In this document: positions 39,778 through 50,000 of the stretch, piece after piece
Layout: the number at the start of each line of letters is the position of its first letter
How positions within the stretch are numbered: the first letter of the stretch is position 1
Assembly: GCA_900323505.1 (NCBI GenBank)
Contig: OOIN01000002.1
Span: forward strand, 992,001 to 1,056,000
Origin: Ustilago trichophora
Taxonomy: Eukaryota > Basidiomycota > Ustilaginomycetes > Ustilaginales > Ustilaginaceae
Reading direction: 5' to 3'
DNA: 64,000 nt
Notes under the pieces: generated by a model
What the model was told of the DNA's origin: nothing
The model's database searches: none
The model's input: the letters and a program-made list of their open reading frames with translations, nothing else
Made by a program: the position numbers and the translations under genes

Positions 39778-40386
39778 ATGTTCAACAGCAGAGCGTCTTC
39801 GAGCGCAGCAATCAAGCGCCTCACCATCGAATACAAGCAGCTTTCCACCGATCCCAACTCGCTCTTCCCCGCTGTGGGTCCTATCTCAGAAGACAACTAT
39901 CTCGAATGGGAAGCGCTCGTTCCAGGACCCGATGGTACACCTTTTGAAGGCGGTGTATTCTCGGCACGACTCTCTTTCCCGGCCTCCTATCCGCTAGAGC
40001 CACCAACTATGCGCTTCGAACCACCCATCTTCCACCCAAATGTCTACGCCGACGGTCTCGTTTGCATTTCGATCCTCCATGCTCCAGGTGACGACCCAAA
40101 CATGTACGAGTCTTCCTCCGAGCGATGGTCACCCGTTCAGTCTATCGAAAAGATTTTGCTTTCAGTACTCAGCATGCTCGCAGAGCCAAACGTGGAGAGC
40201 GGTGCCAACATCGATGCTTGCGTAAGTGTCTGCATCCAAACTCGAACCAAGACCTGTCTCACAACTTGACCACTGACCGCTAATCACTTGATCATGATTT
40301 GGCTTCAACAGAAGATGTACAGGGATGACCGCGAAGGCTACGAAAAGATCATTCGTGATTCCGTCAAGGAGCAGCTTGGCCTCTAA
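39778..40386 (+). CDS. UBC7: Ubiquitin-conjugating enzyme Ubc7/UBE2G2, one intron
   Basis: 172 residues. Ubc7 transfers ubiquitin in ER-associated degradation together with Cue1 and the Hrd1 or Doa10 ligases. Exon 1 is 39778-40221 and exon 2 is 40312-40386, joined in phase 0 (TGC then AAG) across a 90-base intron with donor GTAAGT and acceptor cttcaacAG. The UBC fold is complete, with [15 protein letters not shown] and catalytic Cys96. The acidic loop after the active site ([19 protein letters not shown]) is the long insert that distinguishes Ubc7/Cdc34-type E2s; together with [16 protein letters not shown] and [12 protein letters not shown] it points to Ubc7. The unspliced frame ends in a short nonsense tail. 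Convergent with UFE1. Confidence 0.96.
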
Positions 40387-40767
40387 CCCTCCAGACGTTC
40401 TTCTTTTCTGTGTTCTTTGCATACATTACCATACTCGCCTTGTCACACGTTTAATCAACTAATCTACAACGCAAACCATATGGAACTTTTGGTACCCTCA
40501 AATGACCAGTCATTATACGCACCGTGAAGCCTGTGTCGCACATCAAACAGAACACACGTCAATTAGGATACAGTGATCAGGATGCCATCGTTGCGAGAAA
40601 TGCTGGAACAAGGATGGCCGTGTTGCAAACAAGACTGAAACAAGAATCACAGCGTTTCCAGTACTGGGATCGATAAACTTGGGATCAAAATAGCCGCGTT
40701 GCCAATGGCGTCCACTCAGGAAATGGATTAGAATGACGGCCAAGGATTTGGACAAGCTGAACTTCAA
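40387..40767. other. Convergent spacer between UBC7 and UFE1
   Basis: 381 bases holding both 3' ends. Nothing else recognised. Confidence 0.35.
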
Positions 40768-41967
40768 TCAATCCATCCAGTGGAGGAAGAGCAACGCCAA
40801 CCCGCTTCCAACCAGGAAGATGGACAAAAACTTGTCTGCCTCTCTGCTGCGTTCTCTCGCCTTGCGCAATTCCTCGTTGCCCCTCCCGACCTCGGTCCCT
40901 ACCCCGATCGCTTCGTCGAGCAGCAGATCCGTGATCTCGCCCTGCTGTTCTAGCTGCTGCACCACCTGCGTTTGCAGCTCGCTGATCTCGTACAGCCTCG
41001 ACTCGGCCTTTTTGATCGCCGCCAGATCCGACTCGAGCGACTTGATCAGCTCTGAAGATTCGTTTTCAAACATTTCAATCTGAGATGCCGAGAGTTGGGC
41101 GCTGATGTCCTTGCCTACCAAATTAGACTCCGAGTCGAGGTCCGGGTTGAACGATCCACCGACACTTCCTCGGATGACTGCCGGAGCTGTGGTGGAGCTT
41201 GAAGCATTGGATGTGGATGACGCACCGGCATGCTGCTGCAGTTGAAGTCGTGAGTTGGCCAGTGACTTTGTCTTTTCCCGCTGGACGCGTAGACGAGCTT
41301 CCTGCATATCGCTCTGGAGCGATGATGCTTTCGACAAGAGTGTGGAGAGGTATTGTGTGATGGATGCTCGGTGCGCCGAAATGAGCGACGATGCGAGGAT
41401 CGATGTGGATGAGTCTCTTGCCGTGCTGAGAGCAAGCAGACTATTGAGCGGTGACAGAGCGGTTGGTGTCGTTGGCGCGTTTTTCTTCCTTGCCTCTTCG
41501 GCCCTCTCCAGCTCCTTGATACTCTCCAAGCAGCGCTTGATCACCACCTTGACCTGGAAATCAATCTCATCCCGCTGCTTGTCGTTCAACGGACCCGTGA
41601 AGGCTTTCCACTTTGCAAAAGCAGATCCTGCCGCATCCTCATGATCCTCCGGTGTCCCTGTTCCATCTTGTCCTTTGCGAAGGTGATGTACGCGCGACTT
41701 GTTGCCCAGAGCCAGATACTTTCTTCGTATTGAGTAGAGGAAGCCGAGTAAAGAAATGATGTGCTTGCGAATGATGTAGGCTTGCGTCAGCCATTGCTTG
41801 TGAGCCCGCACCACATTCTCTGGTGGATCCTTGCGTCTCAATGGCTTGGATCCCGATGCTGAAGATGAAGATGGTGGGTACTCTTGACGTCGTTGTGCGA
41901 GTAGGTTTTGGAAGTCGGATGTCAGGTCCGTGGCCGGAGGAACACGAGCCCTGCGAGTGACCGACAT
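40768..41967 (-). CDS. UFE1: ER Qa-SNARE Ufe1/syntaxin-18
   Basis: 399 residues. Ufe1 is the ER t-SNARE for retrograde Golgi-to-ER vesicles and ER membrane fusion. The N-terminus contains DLTSDF (residues 14-19), matching the D-x-T-x-x-F peptide that binds Sly1 in Sed5 and Ufe1. The Habc-like region has DKQRDEIDFQVKVVIKRCLE, as in syntaxin-18 (DQIDQDAQ-type segment). The SNARE helix starts LSASQIEMFENESSELIKSL and runs through EISELQTQVVQQLEQQGEI, with the zero-layer Gln in the QQGE part. A single C-terminal membrane anchor, FLSIFLVGSGLALLFLHWMD, ends the protein. The open frame begins at 42117 with a hydrophobic artefact; ATG 41965-41967 (MSVTRRARVPPA) is the better start. Confidence 0.88.
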   Translation of the reverse strand: MSVTRRARVPPATDLTSDFQNLLAQRRQEYPPSSSSASGSKPLRRKDPPENVVRAHKQWLTQAYIIRKHIISLLGFLYSIRRKYLALGNKSRVHHLRKGQDGTGTPEDHEDAAGSAFAKWKAFTGPLNDKQRDEIDFQVKVVIKRCLESIKELERAEEARKKNAPTTPTALSPLNSLLALSTARDSSTSILASSLISAHRASITQYLSTLLSKASSLQSDMQEARLRVQREKTKSLANSRLQLQQHAGASSTSNASSSTTAPAVIRGSVGGSFNPDLDSESNLVGKDISAQLSASQIEMFENESSELIKSLESDLAAIKKAESRLYEISELQTQVVQQLEQQGEITDLLLDEAIGVGTEVGRGNEELRKARERSREADKFLSIFLVGSGLALLFLHWMD

Positions 41968-42381
41968 GGGTACAATGCTATGCTGGGATCCCGAGCCTCG
42001 GAGACAGATGGTCGTAGATGGTGGTGAGCTGAAAAGGACCTTGGTAGGGGTGAGGAGGAAGATGATCGTGATGTGGAGTGAAGCATCGGAAATTTCAGCT
42101 GCCGCCAAATTGACCACGCTGGAAGAGATGGCCCGCGCTCAAAATTCACACTTTTAGAAGAACTACAGAACAGTACTGTACAGTACAGTACTGTACTGTA
42201 CACCCTGTACGGCATCCACTCCTCACATTCCTATTTGCGGCTTGCAACCCGACCCGAACCCCACCAGCCAACAGAGACCTGTTTGGCTTCAAGAACAACA
42301 GCGATGCAACACTGATAACATCAACAAGGACCACCTCGAGACAAAAAGCGAGCGACGTGCCTCCGCTGCACCCGTGCAAAG
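41968..42381. promoter_or_regulatory. Divergent promoter of UFE1 and ALG12
   Basis: A 414-base spacer containing a perfect 26-bp palindrome (42177-42202) within a longer TACTG cluster starting at 42170, about 180 bases before the ALG12 start. Confidence 0.5.
42177..42202. repeat. Perfect 26-bp palindrome of the TACTG family
   Basis: Reads tgtacagtacagt then actgtactgtaca, exact reverse complements. It sits between two divergent ER-pathway genes. Confidence 0.9.
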
Positions 42382-44265
42382 ATGGAGCGTCTCAGCAGCC
42401 TTGTCTGGCTGTGCGGTTTACCATGCTTGCTCGTTCTCGTCTCCTGGCGCACCCTCTCTTGCCCTTACACCAAGGTCGAAGAAAGCTTCACGATACAAGC
42501 GGTACACGACATACTCAGCTTCGGTGTCAGTCCCGATGCATTGGCGCGCTACGACCATCAAGTCTTTCCCGGCGCAGTACCACGGTCTTTCATCGGGCCG
42601 ATTCTCTTGTCTGCCATCTCTTACGTTTTCATCCTATTGTCTCGCTCATTCGGGGCAGTGAAAACATCAGCGGATATCCAGATCATCGTGCGGCTCTGTC
42701 TGGCCACCACCAATGTGACAGCTATCGCCTTTTTCTGCCAGCAGTGCTTCGCAACAACGGCAAAGGCAGGCAAGCGAAGTACTTTCGGCACTCACACGCA
42801 GGCCGGTCTTTTCCTGCTGATCACAGCTGTACAGTTCCACTTTGCATTCTGGGTCAGTCGTACCATCCCCAACTCGCTCTCGCTGCCCTTTGTTGTCGTA
42901 GCCTTGGCGTTGGTGTGTCGCAACATTGGCACAGATATCAAGAGACCAACTCGAGCGTCGCACGATGCCAAGGCAGCAATCTGGCTGCTTACTTTTAGCG
43001 CAGTCGTACTGCGTCTGGAGATTGTGGCAACGCTCATCCCCGTAGGACTCTATCTGCTGATCACTGGCAGGATCAGCTTCTGGGCCGGGCTGAAAGCTGG
43101 GATACTCTCGGGCAGTACCAGCGTCCTGCTAACGACGATGACCGACACTTACTTTTGGCAAGATCTTTCTCAAGCGCCAGCTCGAAACATGCTCAGCATT
43201 TTCCTTGTATCCCTTCGAAACATTGTGGTTAGCAATAAGCCGATGCCTCTGTGGCCGGAACTGCACGCTCTGCTGTTCAACGTGGTCGAAGGCAAGAGCG
43301 GCGAATGGGGTGTCTCTCCTTGGCATGCCTATGCAACTTCGCTAGTGCCCAAGCTGCTTGCTTTCACCTGCCCTCTCGTTCTGCTCGGAGTCCTGCAGCT
43401 GCTTCGCTTCCAACGCTCCGCAGTTGAAGCACGAGCAAGGTTCTTGTTGCTCACCGCCATCACGCACATCGCCATGCTCAGCTTGCTCGGGCACAAAGAA
43501 TGGCGATTTGCCTTTTACGTGTTGCCAGCACTTAACGTCGTCGCGGCTACTGGCGGTGGCGTTCTGATCCGCAGCTGGCCTGGGAAGGCCATATTGGCGA
43601 CACTCGTACTGCTTCAGATCGGACTGAGCTGGTTCACAGGTCATTTGAGCGCGATTAATTATCCCGGTGGAGAGGCGCTCCGGTTGCTTCATGAACAGCT
43701 TGCTTCGGGCTCTGACGGGCAGGTCATCGTTCATATCGATGTACTACCTGCGATGACAGGAGTGACACTATTTCAGTCACTGAATCTGGAACGCAATCGC
43801 TCATACGGACGCCTTGATCGCTTCGCAGAAGTTTTGCCGACAACCTGCGAAAAGGATCAATGTTGGATCTATGACAAGACGGAAGACCTGCTCACTAATG
43901 GGCCAGAAGCTGCTCAAGCCTGGTCATCGTTCACCCATCTCATCACAGAAGCGCCAGGATGCAACGTTTTGCGCTCAAAGTCACCATCTTCATCGGAGAA
44001 AGGAGCAGTGCTGGCTGAAACGGACCAGCCGTTCGAGCCCATCGCTCCTCCCATCTCGGCCTTCAGCGGCTTGAAGCGCAAGACGATTTCCCAGATCAAG
44101 AATGATCTCATCAGCCTTCCCAGAGCCCTTTTCACCATCTATCCACTTGTCAGCTCGGCAGAAAAAGAGTCCTTTGCTCATCTGATGCGACTAGCCCTCC
44201 CTGTCATCATCAAAGAGGATCCTGCTGTATGGATGTGTCGTCGTAAGGACAAATTCACAAGGTGA
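42382..44265 (+). CDS. ALG12: Dol-P-Man:Man7GlcNAc2-PP-Dol alpha-1,6-mannosyltransferase Alg12
   Basis: 627 residues. Adds the eighth mannose to the lipid-linked N-glycan precursor in the ER lumen, which starts the upper branch used by ERAD lectins. GT22 family features are the N-terminal TM helix followed by CPYTKVEESFTIQAVHDILS and the loop HQVFPGAVPRSFIGP. About ten hydrophobic spans follow, with LLGHKEWRFAFYVLPALNVV near residue 370, the HKE-RF signature of Alg12/PIG-B type enzymes. The C-terminal 150 residues form a soluble domain. The ATG at 42382 directly precedes the first membrane span. It runs in tandem into XAP5, 198 bases apart. Confidence 0.88.
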   Translation: MERLSSLVWLCGLPCLLVLVSWRTLSCPYTKVEESFTIQAVHDILSFGVSPDALARYDHQVFPGAVPRSFIGPILLSAISYVFILLSRSFGAVKTSADIQIIVRLCLATTNVTAIAFFCQQCFATTAKAGKRSTFGTHTQAGLFLLITAVQFHFAFWVSRTIPNSLSLPFVVVALALVCRNIGTDIKRPTRASHDAKAAIWLLTFSAVVLRLEIVATLIPVGLYLLITGRISFWAGLKAGILSGSTSVLLTTMTDTYFWQDLSQAPARNMLSIFLVSLRNIVVSNKPMPLWPELHALLFNVVEGKSGEWGVSPWHAYATSLVPKLLAFTCPLVLLGVLQLLRFQRSAVEARARFLLLTAITHIAMLSLLGHKEWRFAFYVLPALNVVAATGGGVLIRSWPGKAILATLVLLQIGLSWFTGHLSAINYPGGEALRLLHEQLASGSDGQVIVHIDVLPAMTGVTLFQSLNLERNRSYGRLDRFAEVLPTTCEKDQCWIYDKTEDLLTNGPEAAQAWSSFTHLITEAPGCNVLRSKSPSSSEKGAVLAETDQPFEPIAPPISAFSGLKRKTISQIKNDLISLPRALFTIYPLVSSAEKESFAHLMRLALPVIIKEDPAVWMCRRKDKFTR

Positions 44266-44463
44266 TGCTGTAATATAGTTCGGTCTAACATCAGAAATGT
44301 GAAAAGAATGATCTGCCGCGGAACTTCCAAAGCGGCATGTCCGACTTCCGTCCTTTGCGTTTACACTCCACTTCCCACTTGGACCCTTTCCCCATCATCA
44401 GCTCTACCGTACCCACCAGACTGACAACAAACCCCTTAACTCGATTGTCTTCCCGGTATCAAG

Positions 44464-45700
44464 ATGTCGCAATCACAATCGGAGCTCCGCCGGCAGGGCA
44501 AGCACGAAAAGGCCCGGGTCAAGATGATGGAAGACTTTGAGCGACAGAAAGCAGACCTTGCCAAGGAGTCGGAGCGCAATCGCACCGGCTCTGACCGATT
44601 TGTAGGCAAGAACGATTCGATGGAGGATGCGCTCAAAAAGTCCACCATCGGTCTTGTACATCTCGAGGACTTTCAGAAGCTGCGATCCGAGCTCGAAGAG
44701 GAGAAGCGCAGAGAGGCGGCACGGACGAACGAGCTCAAGGTGGAGGAGAAGGCGGCGAAGAAGAATAAGAAGGTCAAGAAGGAGCGTTCCAAGTTGTCAT
44801 TCGCCATGGATGATGAGGAAGAGGATGGAAATGGAGCAGGGTCCGTGACGATAAAAGCTGCAGCAAATGCAAAACGTAAAAGAAAAACGGATGACAATGC
44901 AGCAAATGGCGACAACCTTGACGATCTAGAAAAGGATTCACCGCCGATCCTCAAAAAGACAAGCCTCAAGAATCCCAACGTAGACACATCATTCCTCCCC
45001 GATCGAGACCGCGAAGAAGCAGAACGGCGTATGCGCGAAGAGTTGCGGCAGGAGTGGCTCCGAAAGCAAGAAGAGATGAAGAAGGAGGATGTCGAAATCA
45101 CATATTCTTATTGGGACGGTACGGGGCATCGCAAAACGGTCGTCTGCAAGAAAGGAGACACGATTGCACATTTCCTCGAACGGTGTAGGCAGCAAGTGTC
45201 CGAACTAAGGGGCATCTCGGTGGACAGCATGATGTACATCAAGGAGGACCTGATCATCCCACACCACTACAGCTTTTACGACTTCATCGTCAACAAGGCG
45301 AGGGGAAAGTCGGGTCCGCTTTTCAACTTTGACGTTCACGATGATATCCGGCTGGTGGCGGATGCTAGCGTCGAGAAGGACGAGGTGAGTACACTTGTAC
45401 CCTGGGCGGAATAACAGACTAACAGAGCGAGCAACTGACGTACCATGAGCTTGAACATCACAGTCGCACGCCGGCAAGGTTGTCGAACGATCTTTCTACA
45501 ATCGCAACAAACACGTCTGGCCGTATAGTCGTAAGTCTTCCCCATCTCTTTCCGTGGATTCTCACGATCTGCGTCTCTGATCTTTTCTCCTGTCGTTTCG
45601 TTCCTCTCCTTCGACACATAACCACCATCGCTCAGGATGGGAAGTCTACGACCCGAAGAAAGACTATGGCAACTACACCATCCACGATCGCAAGAAGTAG
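44464..45700 (+). CDS. XAP5: XAP5/FAM50 family nuclear protein, two introns
   Basis: 350 residues after splicing. XAP5 proteins are conserved nuclear factors linked to pre-mRNA splicing and transcription. Exon 1 is 44464-45384 (307 codons), exon 2 is 45464-45530 and exon 3 is 45636-45700. The donors are GTGAGT and GTAAGT and both acceptors end CAG. The joins give [20 protein letters not shown], then YSR, then [20 protein letters not shown], the hallmark C-terminus of the family. The N-terminus is a charged coiled coil ([20 protein letters not shown]) with a Lys-rich nuclear signal ([15 protein letters not shown]). The core [13 protein letters not shown] and the [20 protein letters not shown] motif are diagnostic. 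Confidence 0.95.
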
Positions 45701-45809
45701 CCCGTCACTACAACATGTATTTGTACTACTCGCATCAACAATCTCAGCGCTTTCATACTGTTACGTTCTCTATGATTCCTGACTCCTTTGCGCGTTTTTC
45801 GACATCCTT

Positions 45810-46478
45810 TCAATCAGCTTGATCAAGCACGTTCCAACCATCCTCTTTGAGAGCCTGGCAAGCATTTGTAAAGTCGGCCTCCTTGACGCAGATGTAGTCC
45901 GTATCCCACGTCGATACTGCAAAGATCGAGATAGAGCGCTCTGCCAGGCATTTGCCAAATTCTAGTAGCACGCCGACCAGGTGGAATTCCATAGGACCCC
46001 TGATGCGGAAGGCTCGCCAAGGTCCATCGGTTCCGTAACCGTCTTGTTCACCGTCGACGGTCTCTAGCTCGGCCTCGAAGTCGGTCCAGCTTCGAGATGA
46101 TGAGGTCGAGACAAGGATGCTCAGCTCTCGATGCGTTCGTGAGACCGTGCAGAATGATGCACTTGCATCGCTCGCGGGTTTGGAGAGGAGATTGAGGATG
46201 GTTGGTGGGAGGGGCGAGGTGGGTGGCAGCCGAGCGAGGATGTACTCTTCTGGTTGGATCAGGACTGCACTCGGAAACAATGGATTCAAGATAGTTGATG
46301 CATCCATGCAATCAATACGAGCACAGCCGAAGACATTTTGAGGATTGCAAACAGGTCAGCTTTCCTTCTAGCTAGCATGACCCAGATTCGTGTGTTACTC
46401 ACCGTCAAGGTTGGGATAATGTGACTTTCTCGACTGCCAATTCTCAGCCGCCTGCTTGTCGTTGATGTTACCCGACAT
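45810..46478 (-). CDS. ACT/CASTOR-like amino-acid-sensing domain protein, probable intron
   Basis: The clear part is an ACT-type pair of domains: EEYILARLPPTSPLPPTILN, HRELSILVSTSSSRSW, WRAFRIRGPMEFHLVGVLLE and SISIFAVSTWDTDYICVKEA. These blocks are those of the fungal and bacterial CASTOR-like ACT proteins that bind amino acids; the ligand is unknown. Two starts are possible. A single exon from ATG 46307 gives 165 residues. A spliced form has exon 1 at 46403-46478 (MSGNINDKQAAENWQSRKSH), donor GTGAGT, a 138-base intron and acceptor GTGCAG, with exon 2 from 46264, giving 176 residues in frame. The splice sites are good and the join precedes the conserved VLIQPEEY, so I favour the spliced form. 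Convergent with XAP5, 109 bases apart. Confidence 0.65.
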
Positions 46479-47069
46479 TTCGTTCCTTTCTCAAAATGGG
46501 CTCACGAGGAATCTGTACTACGAGTGATGGTGGTAATGGAAGCTCAGTTGCGATTCTACGGTTGCCTGTAGCGGGAGGACATAGGAAGGCTTGGTGGTAC
46601 GTACTACACTGCACAGTACAGGATTTGGCAGCTGAAAGGGTCCAATCTTTCTTCAAGGTTTCGGCAGGCACAGCGCCACAAAGCCAACACAACGCGAGCA
46701 AAAGTCGGAAAAACGTCCACTTACTCACGGACCGCCTTTTCAAGGACATCATCTACTCATCCCTCACACCTCACAATTCACAGCTCATCATCACCACCTC
46801 CCACCAACTCTTCCTTCTTCTGCTTCAGCGTCATCATTCGTGTGCATCTTCCGCCCCCTTTCTAGAAAGTCGACTTGGCGTTCGACGGCACAGTACCCGC
46901 ATTACCGCGAAGAATCCGACGCCGGTCGTCCATCACACCATATCATCCTCAGAGGGGATGGCTACCCTTTGAGCTCCTGACGCTCTGAAGCACGCAGCAC
47001 TAGCAGCACGTCTTTTATCAGCCTAGACTTTCTGTGATCCAATTTAGCAAGCCGCACGAGTATTTTGCA
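46479..47069. promoter_or_regulatory. Divergent promoter region before the 1189-residue gene
   Basis: 591 bases with no coding-like frame. A weak TACTG-type site (gcacagtacagg) lies near 46612-46623. Confidence 0.4.
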
Positions 47070-50000
47070 ATGTCGCAACCACTCGATTCCAACGCAGCAC
47101 CGTCGGCCACCTTGGACGTAGCCAGAAGTCGTGCCAACACGGGTGCCAGCCTCTCAGCCGCTCCTTACGGAACATCGTACCGCTCCACTACGGGAAGCTC
47201 AGTCGTATCCAATGGCAGCCTGCTCGACCTCTACGCTCGCTCGCCTAGCTCACCAGCACATGCCGATGGAGTCTTCCCACCCTCCGCTGCTGGGATTGCA
47301 TCCACGTCCATGCAGCCTTCTGCGTCCACTTCATCATCCAATGGGATTCCCATGACTCCAACAGCACGCGGATTCCAAGCTCCCAGCCGTGACGAGACTC
47401 CCTCAGGTACAGGCTTCTCTATTCCTCCCAGCGACAGTAACGCTTCCGTCTGGACGACCGCTTCAGCACCCGCAACCGAATCGCTGCCTCACAGCAAACG
47501 TGCATCCATGGCCGGCTTCGACATTGATGTCATGCGCAGTGTCCAACCAGCACATGATATCGCCACAACATCCAATCTGACAGCTACTGACCTTCCACTT
47601 CCACCACGCATCGGAATAGAAGCACCTCAAGACGATAGCGACGGTTCGCACTACGACGACGAAGAAATGCCAGCAACCTTTTCGCATGACTCGTTCGACC
47701 GCTCCGCAGACCGAACGATCGAGCCCATCGACCGCAATGCTGCTTCCGCCGAGGTTGATCAGGTTTTCTCCAATGCTTTGCCCTCCCCTCCGGTCCCAAG
47801 ACGTACGAGCAGCGTGATGCAGGATAGCTTCAATATCTCTCCCAGTCCTTCGCAGATGGAGGATCTCGTTCGACCAGACCCTCAATTGACCAGGCATACC
47901 GCTTCACGATCTGGTTCCGGTCAGCTCGCAAGTGAAAGCATCCCGCAACGACGAAGCAGCGCCGACTTCCGCGATGATGCTGTGCGTAGGCAGGTATCAC
48001 AGGATACAACGCACAGCCACACATCTGCCACTGCCGCCGACACCGGATCCAGCATAACGTCTCGGCTTCCTGTCAGCCCTACCAAGGGAACCAAGCTTCA
48101 CGCAGTCGACGAGAACTCGCGCCTGTCCACTGACAAGACAGACAGAGGCAGCAGATCTTCGCACGAGCCCAGTCTCGACGAGCAGATGAGGCTGGAAAAG
48201 GAGTTGCTTGCGGAAACGGACGGTTCGCGGCCGAGAACGCTCAAGGAAGCGCGAGAACGTGCAAAAATGCGCAGGCAGCAGAGCGATACCGTGTCTCCAC
48301 CGTCGACATCCGCCAACACAACGAGCCCACGCAAGGGAGCCTCCCTTCACATGCGCGACGTTGCGTCCTCGGTCACTGCCGCAGCTGCCGACGACAATGC
48401 CTCTCGAAGCAGCATCGACTCCAGGGATCGCCCTCTGCGCAATCCCAAGCGTGTCTCGCACCGTGACAGTGCGCTCACCGGTGACCGTCGGTCGCTGTCG
48501 GAGCGATCGGCCCCTTCTGACTACTCGCACGACTCGGGCGCCGAGGGCGCGTTCACCTACGACGAACCAGCAGCGCAATCTGGGCAGCGCGGCTTGGAGG
48601 ATGCCGATATTGAACAGCAACCCGGCGGTATGGACGATCTCACCGACGCTGTCAACAGTGCCATGAACGATCTCAGTTTCGGTAGCGCTGACGAGACGCT
48701 TTCGGCCGATGACGAGTTTGCCACTCCTTTGCCGCCCCCTTCCAAGCCGCAGAATGAAGAGCGACCCCGCTTGCCTACTTCCTTGCCTTCAGCACGCAGC
48801 TTGGCCAGCGTCACGGGCAACCTTCAAAACGGAACACAAGACGCAGCCGGTGTCAGGTCCAGCCCGCTGGCGTCGCCCGCAAAGCAAACCCCGCAGACGC
48901 CCAAAGCCAACTTCTTCCCCTCCTTCACCTCGGCGCAGTTGCTCGGAACGCCGCCACTCGGCTCTCCCGTCCAACAGCGTAACACAGCGCAGGCCAACCC
49001 TGCACCTCAGCGCTCAACCCCATCCCTGCCCACCCGGATCGATGTATACGGCAAGACGCTGCCCATGCCAAAAGCCTTCGCCAGCAGCGGAATCATTGTC
49101 GACAAGAGGCGCATGTCGTCCTGGGAGCGCGCTCGCACCTACGCACAGTACACCAATGCGCTATTGCACTTGGAGACCGGCTTGAGTCTCTGGATGGAAG
49201 TTGTGCAGCGACCGGCGATGCGTCAGCAGAACAATCGCACAGCCCAAGGCAAACAGGCCGATGACTGGTTGGCGCAGGGAACGCTGCCAAGGTCAAAGCA
49301 TGTTCGCAACGAGGGGTCCTATGCTGACTCGATCCGGTCTGATATGACCTTCCCTATGCGCGGAGATGGCGCTAAAGCCAAGGAGATTGTTTCTGTCATG
49401 CCGACTATGGCCGAATCGCCCGTTCGCAGTCCCGTCAACCTGCCGTACCCCGGTGTGGTCTCGCAACAGCAGCAACAGCCGAGGTCCAACTCGACGCAAT
49501 CCTTCTCCTCCATATCGAGCTCTGCTCTACCACTCTCAACTTCGGCGAATGACTCGCTGGCAGGCGCAGGCAACACCTCACGAAGTTCGGGCATGGGAGG
49601 CGGCAACCGTTTCTTTAGTGGACTTGGTCGGAAGGGTAGCAAGCGCACGCAGCCATCAGCGCCCGTTTCGAGCAACTCGGCCTCGACGCCGCTGTCATCG
49701 ATCGCGGTTGCTGTGGGAGGCTCACGAGCATACTTGGCAAACAGTCGAAACAAGCGCACCGCTTCTCCTGGTCTATCAGGAGCCGTCGTTGGCGGATTAC
49801 TATCGTCAGGTCGACCTAGCACAGACACGTTTGAAACAAGTTATTCGAGTCAAAGCCGACCCGAAAGTCCAGCGACGGGAGCTGTGCGTGTTGCTGGATT
49901 GGGTTTGGGTGCAACATCGAGCGGAGAGGCTCCGCAGCTGGGTCCCCTGACGTCTGTCTCCACAGGGCGGCTGGACACTGTGCGTGAAGCTCGAAACGGT

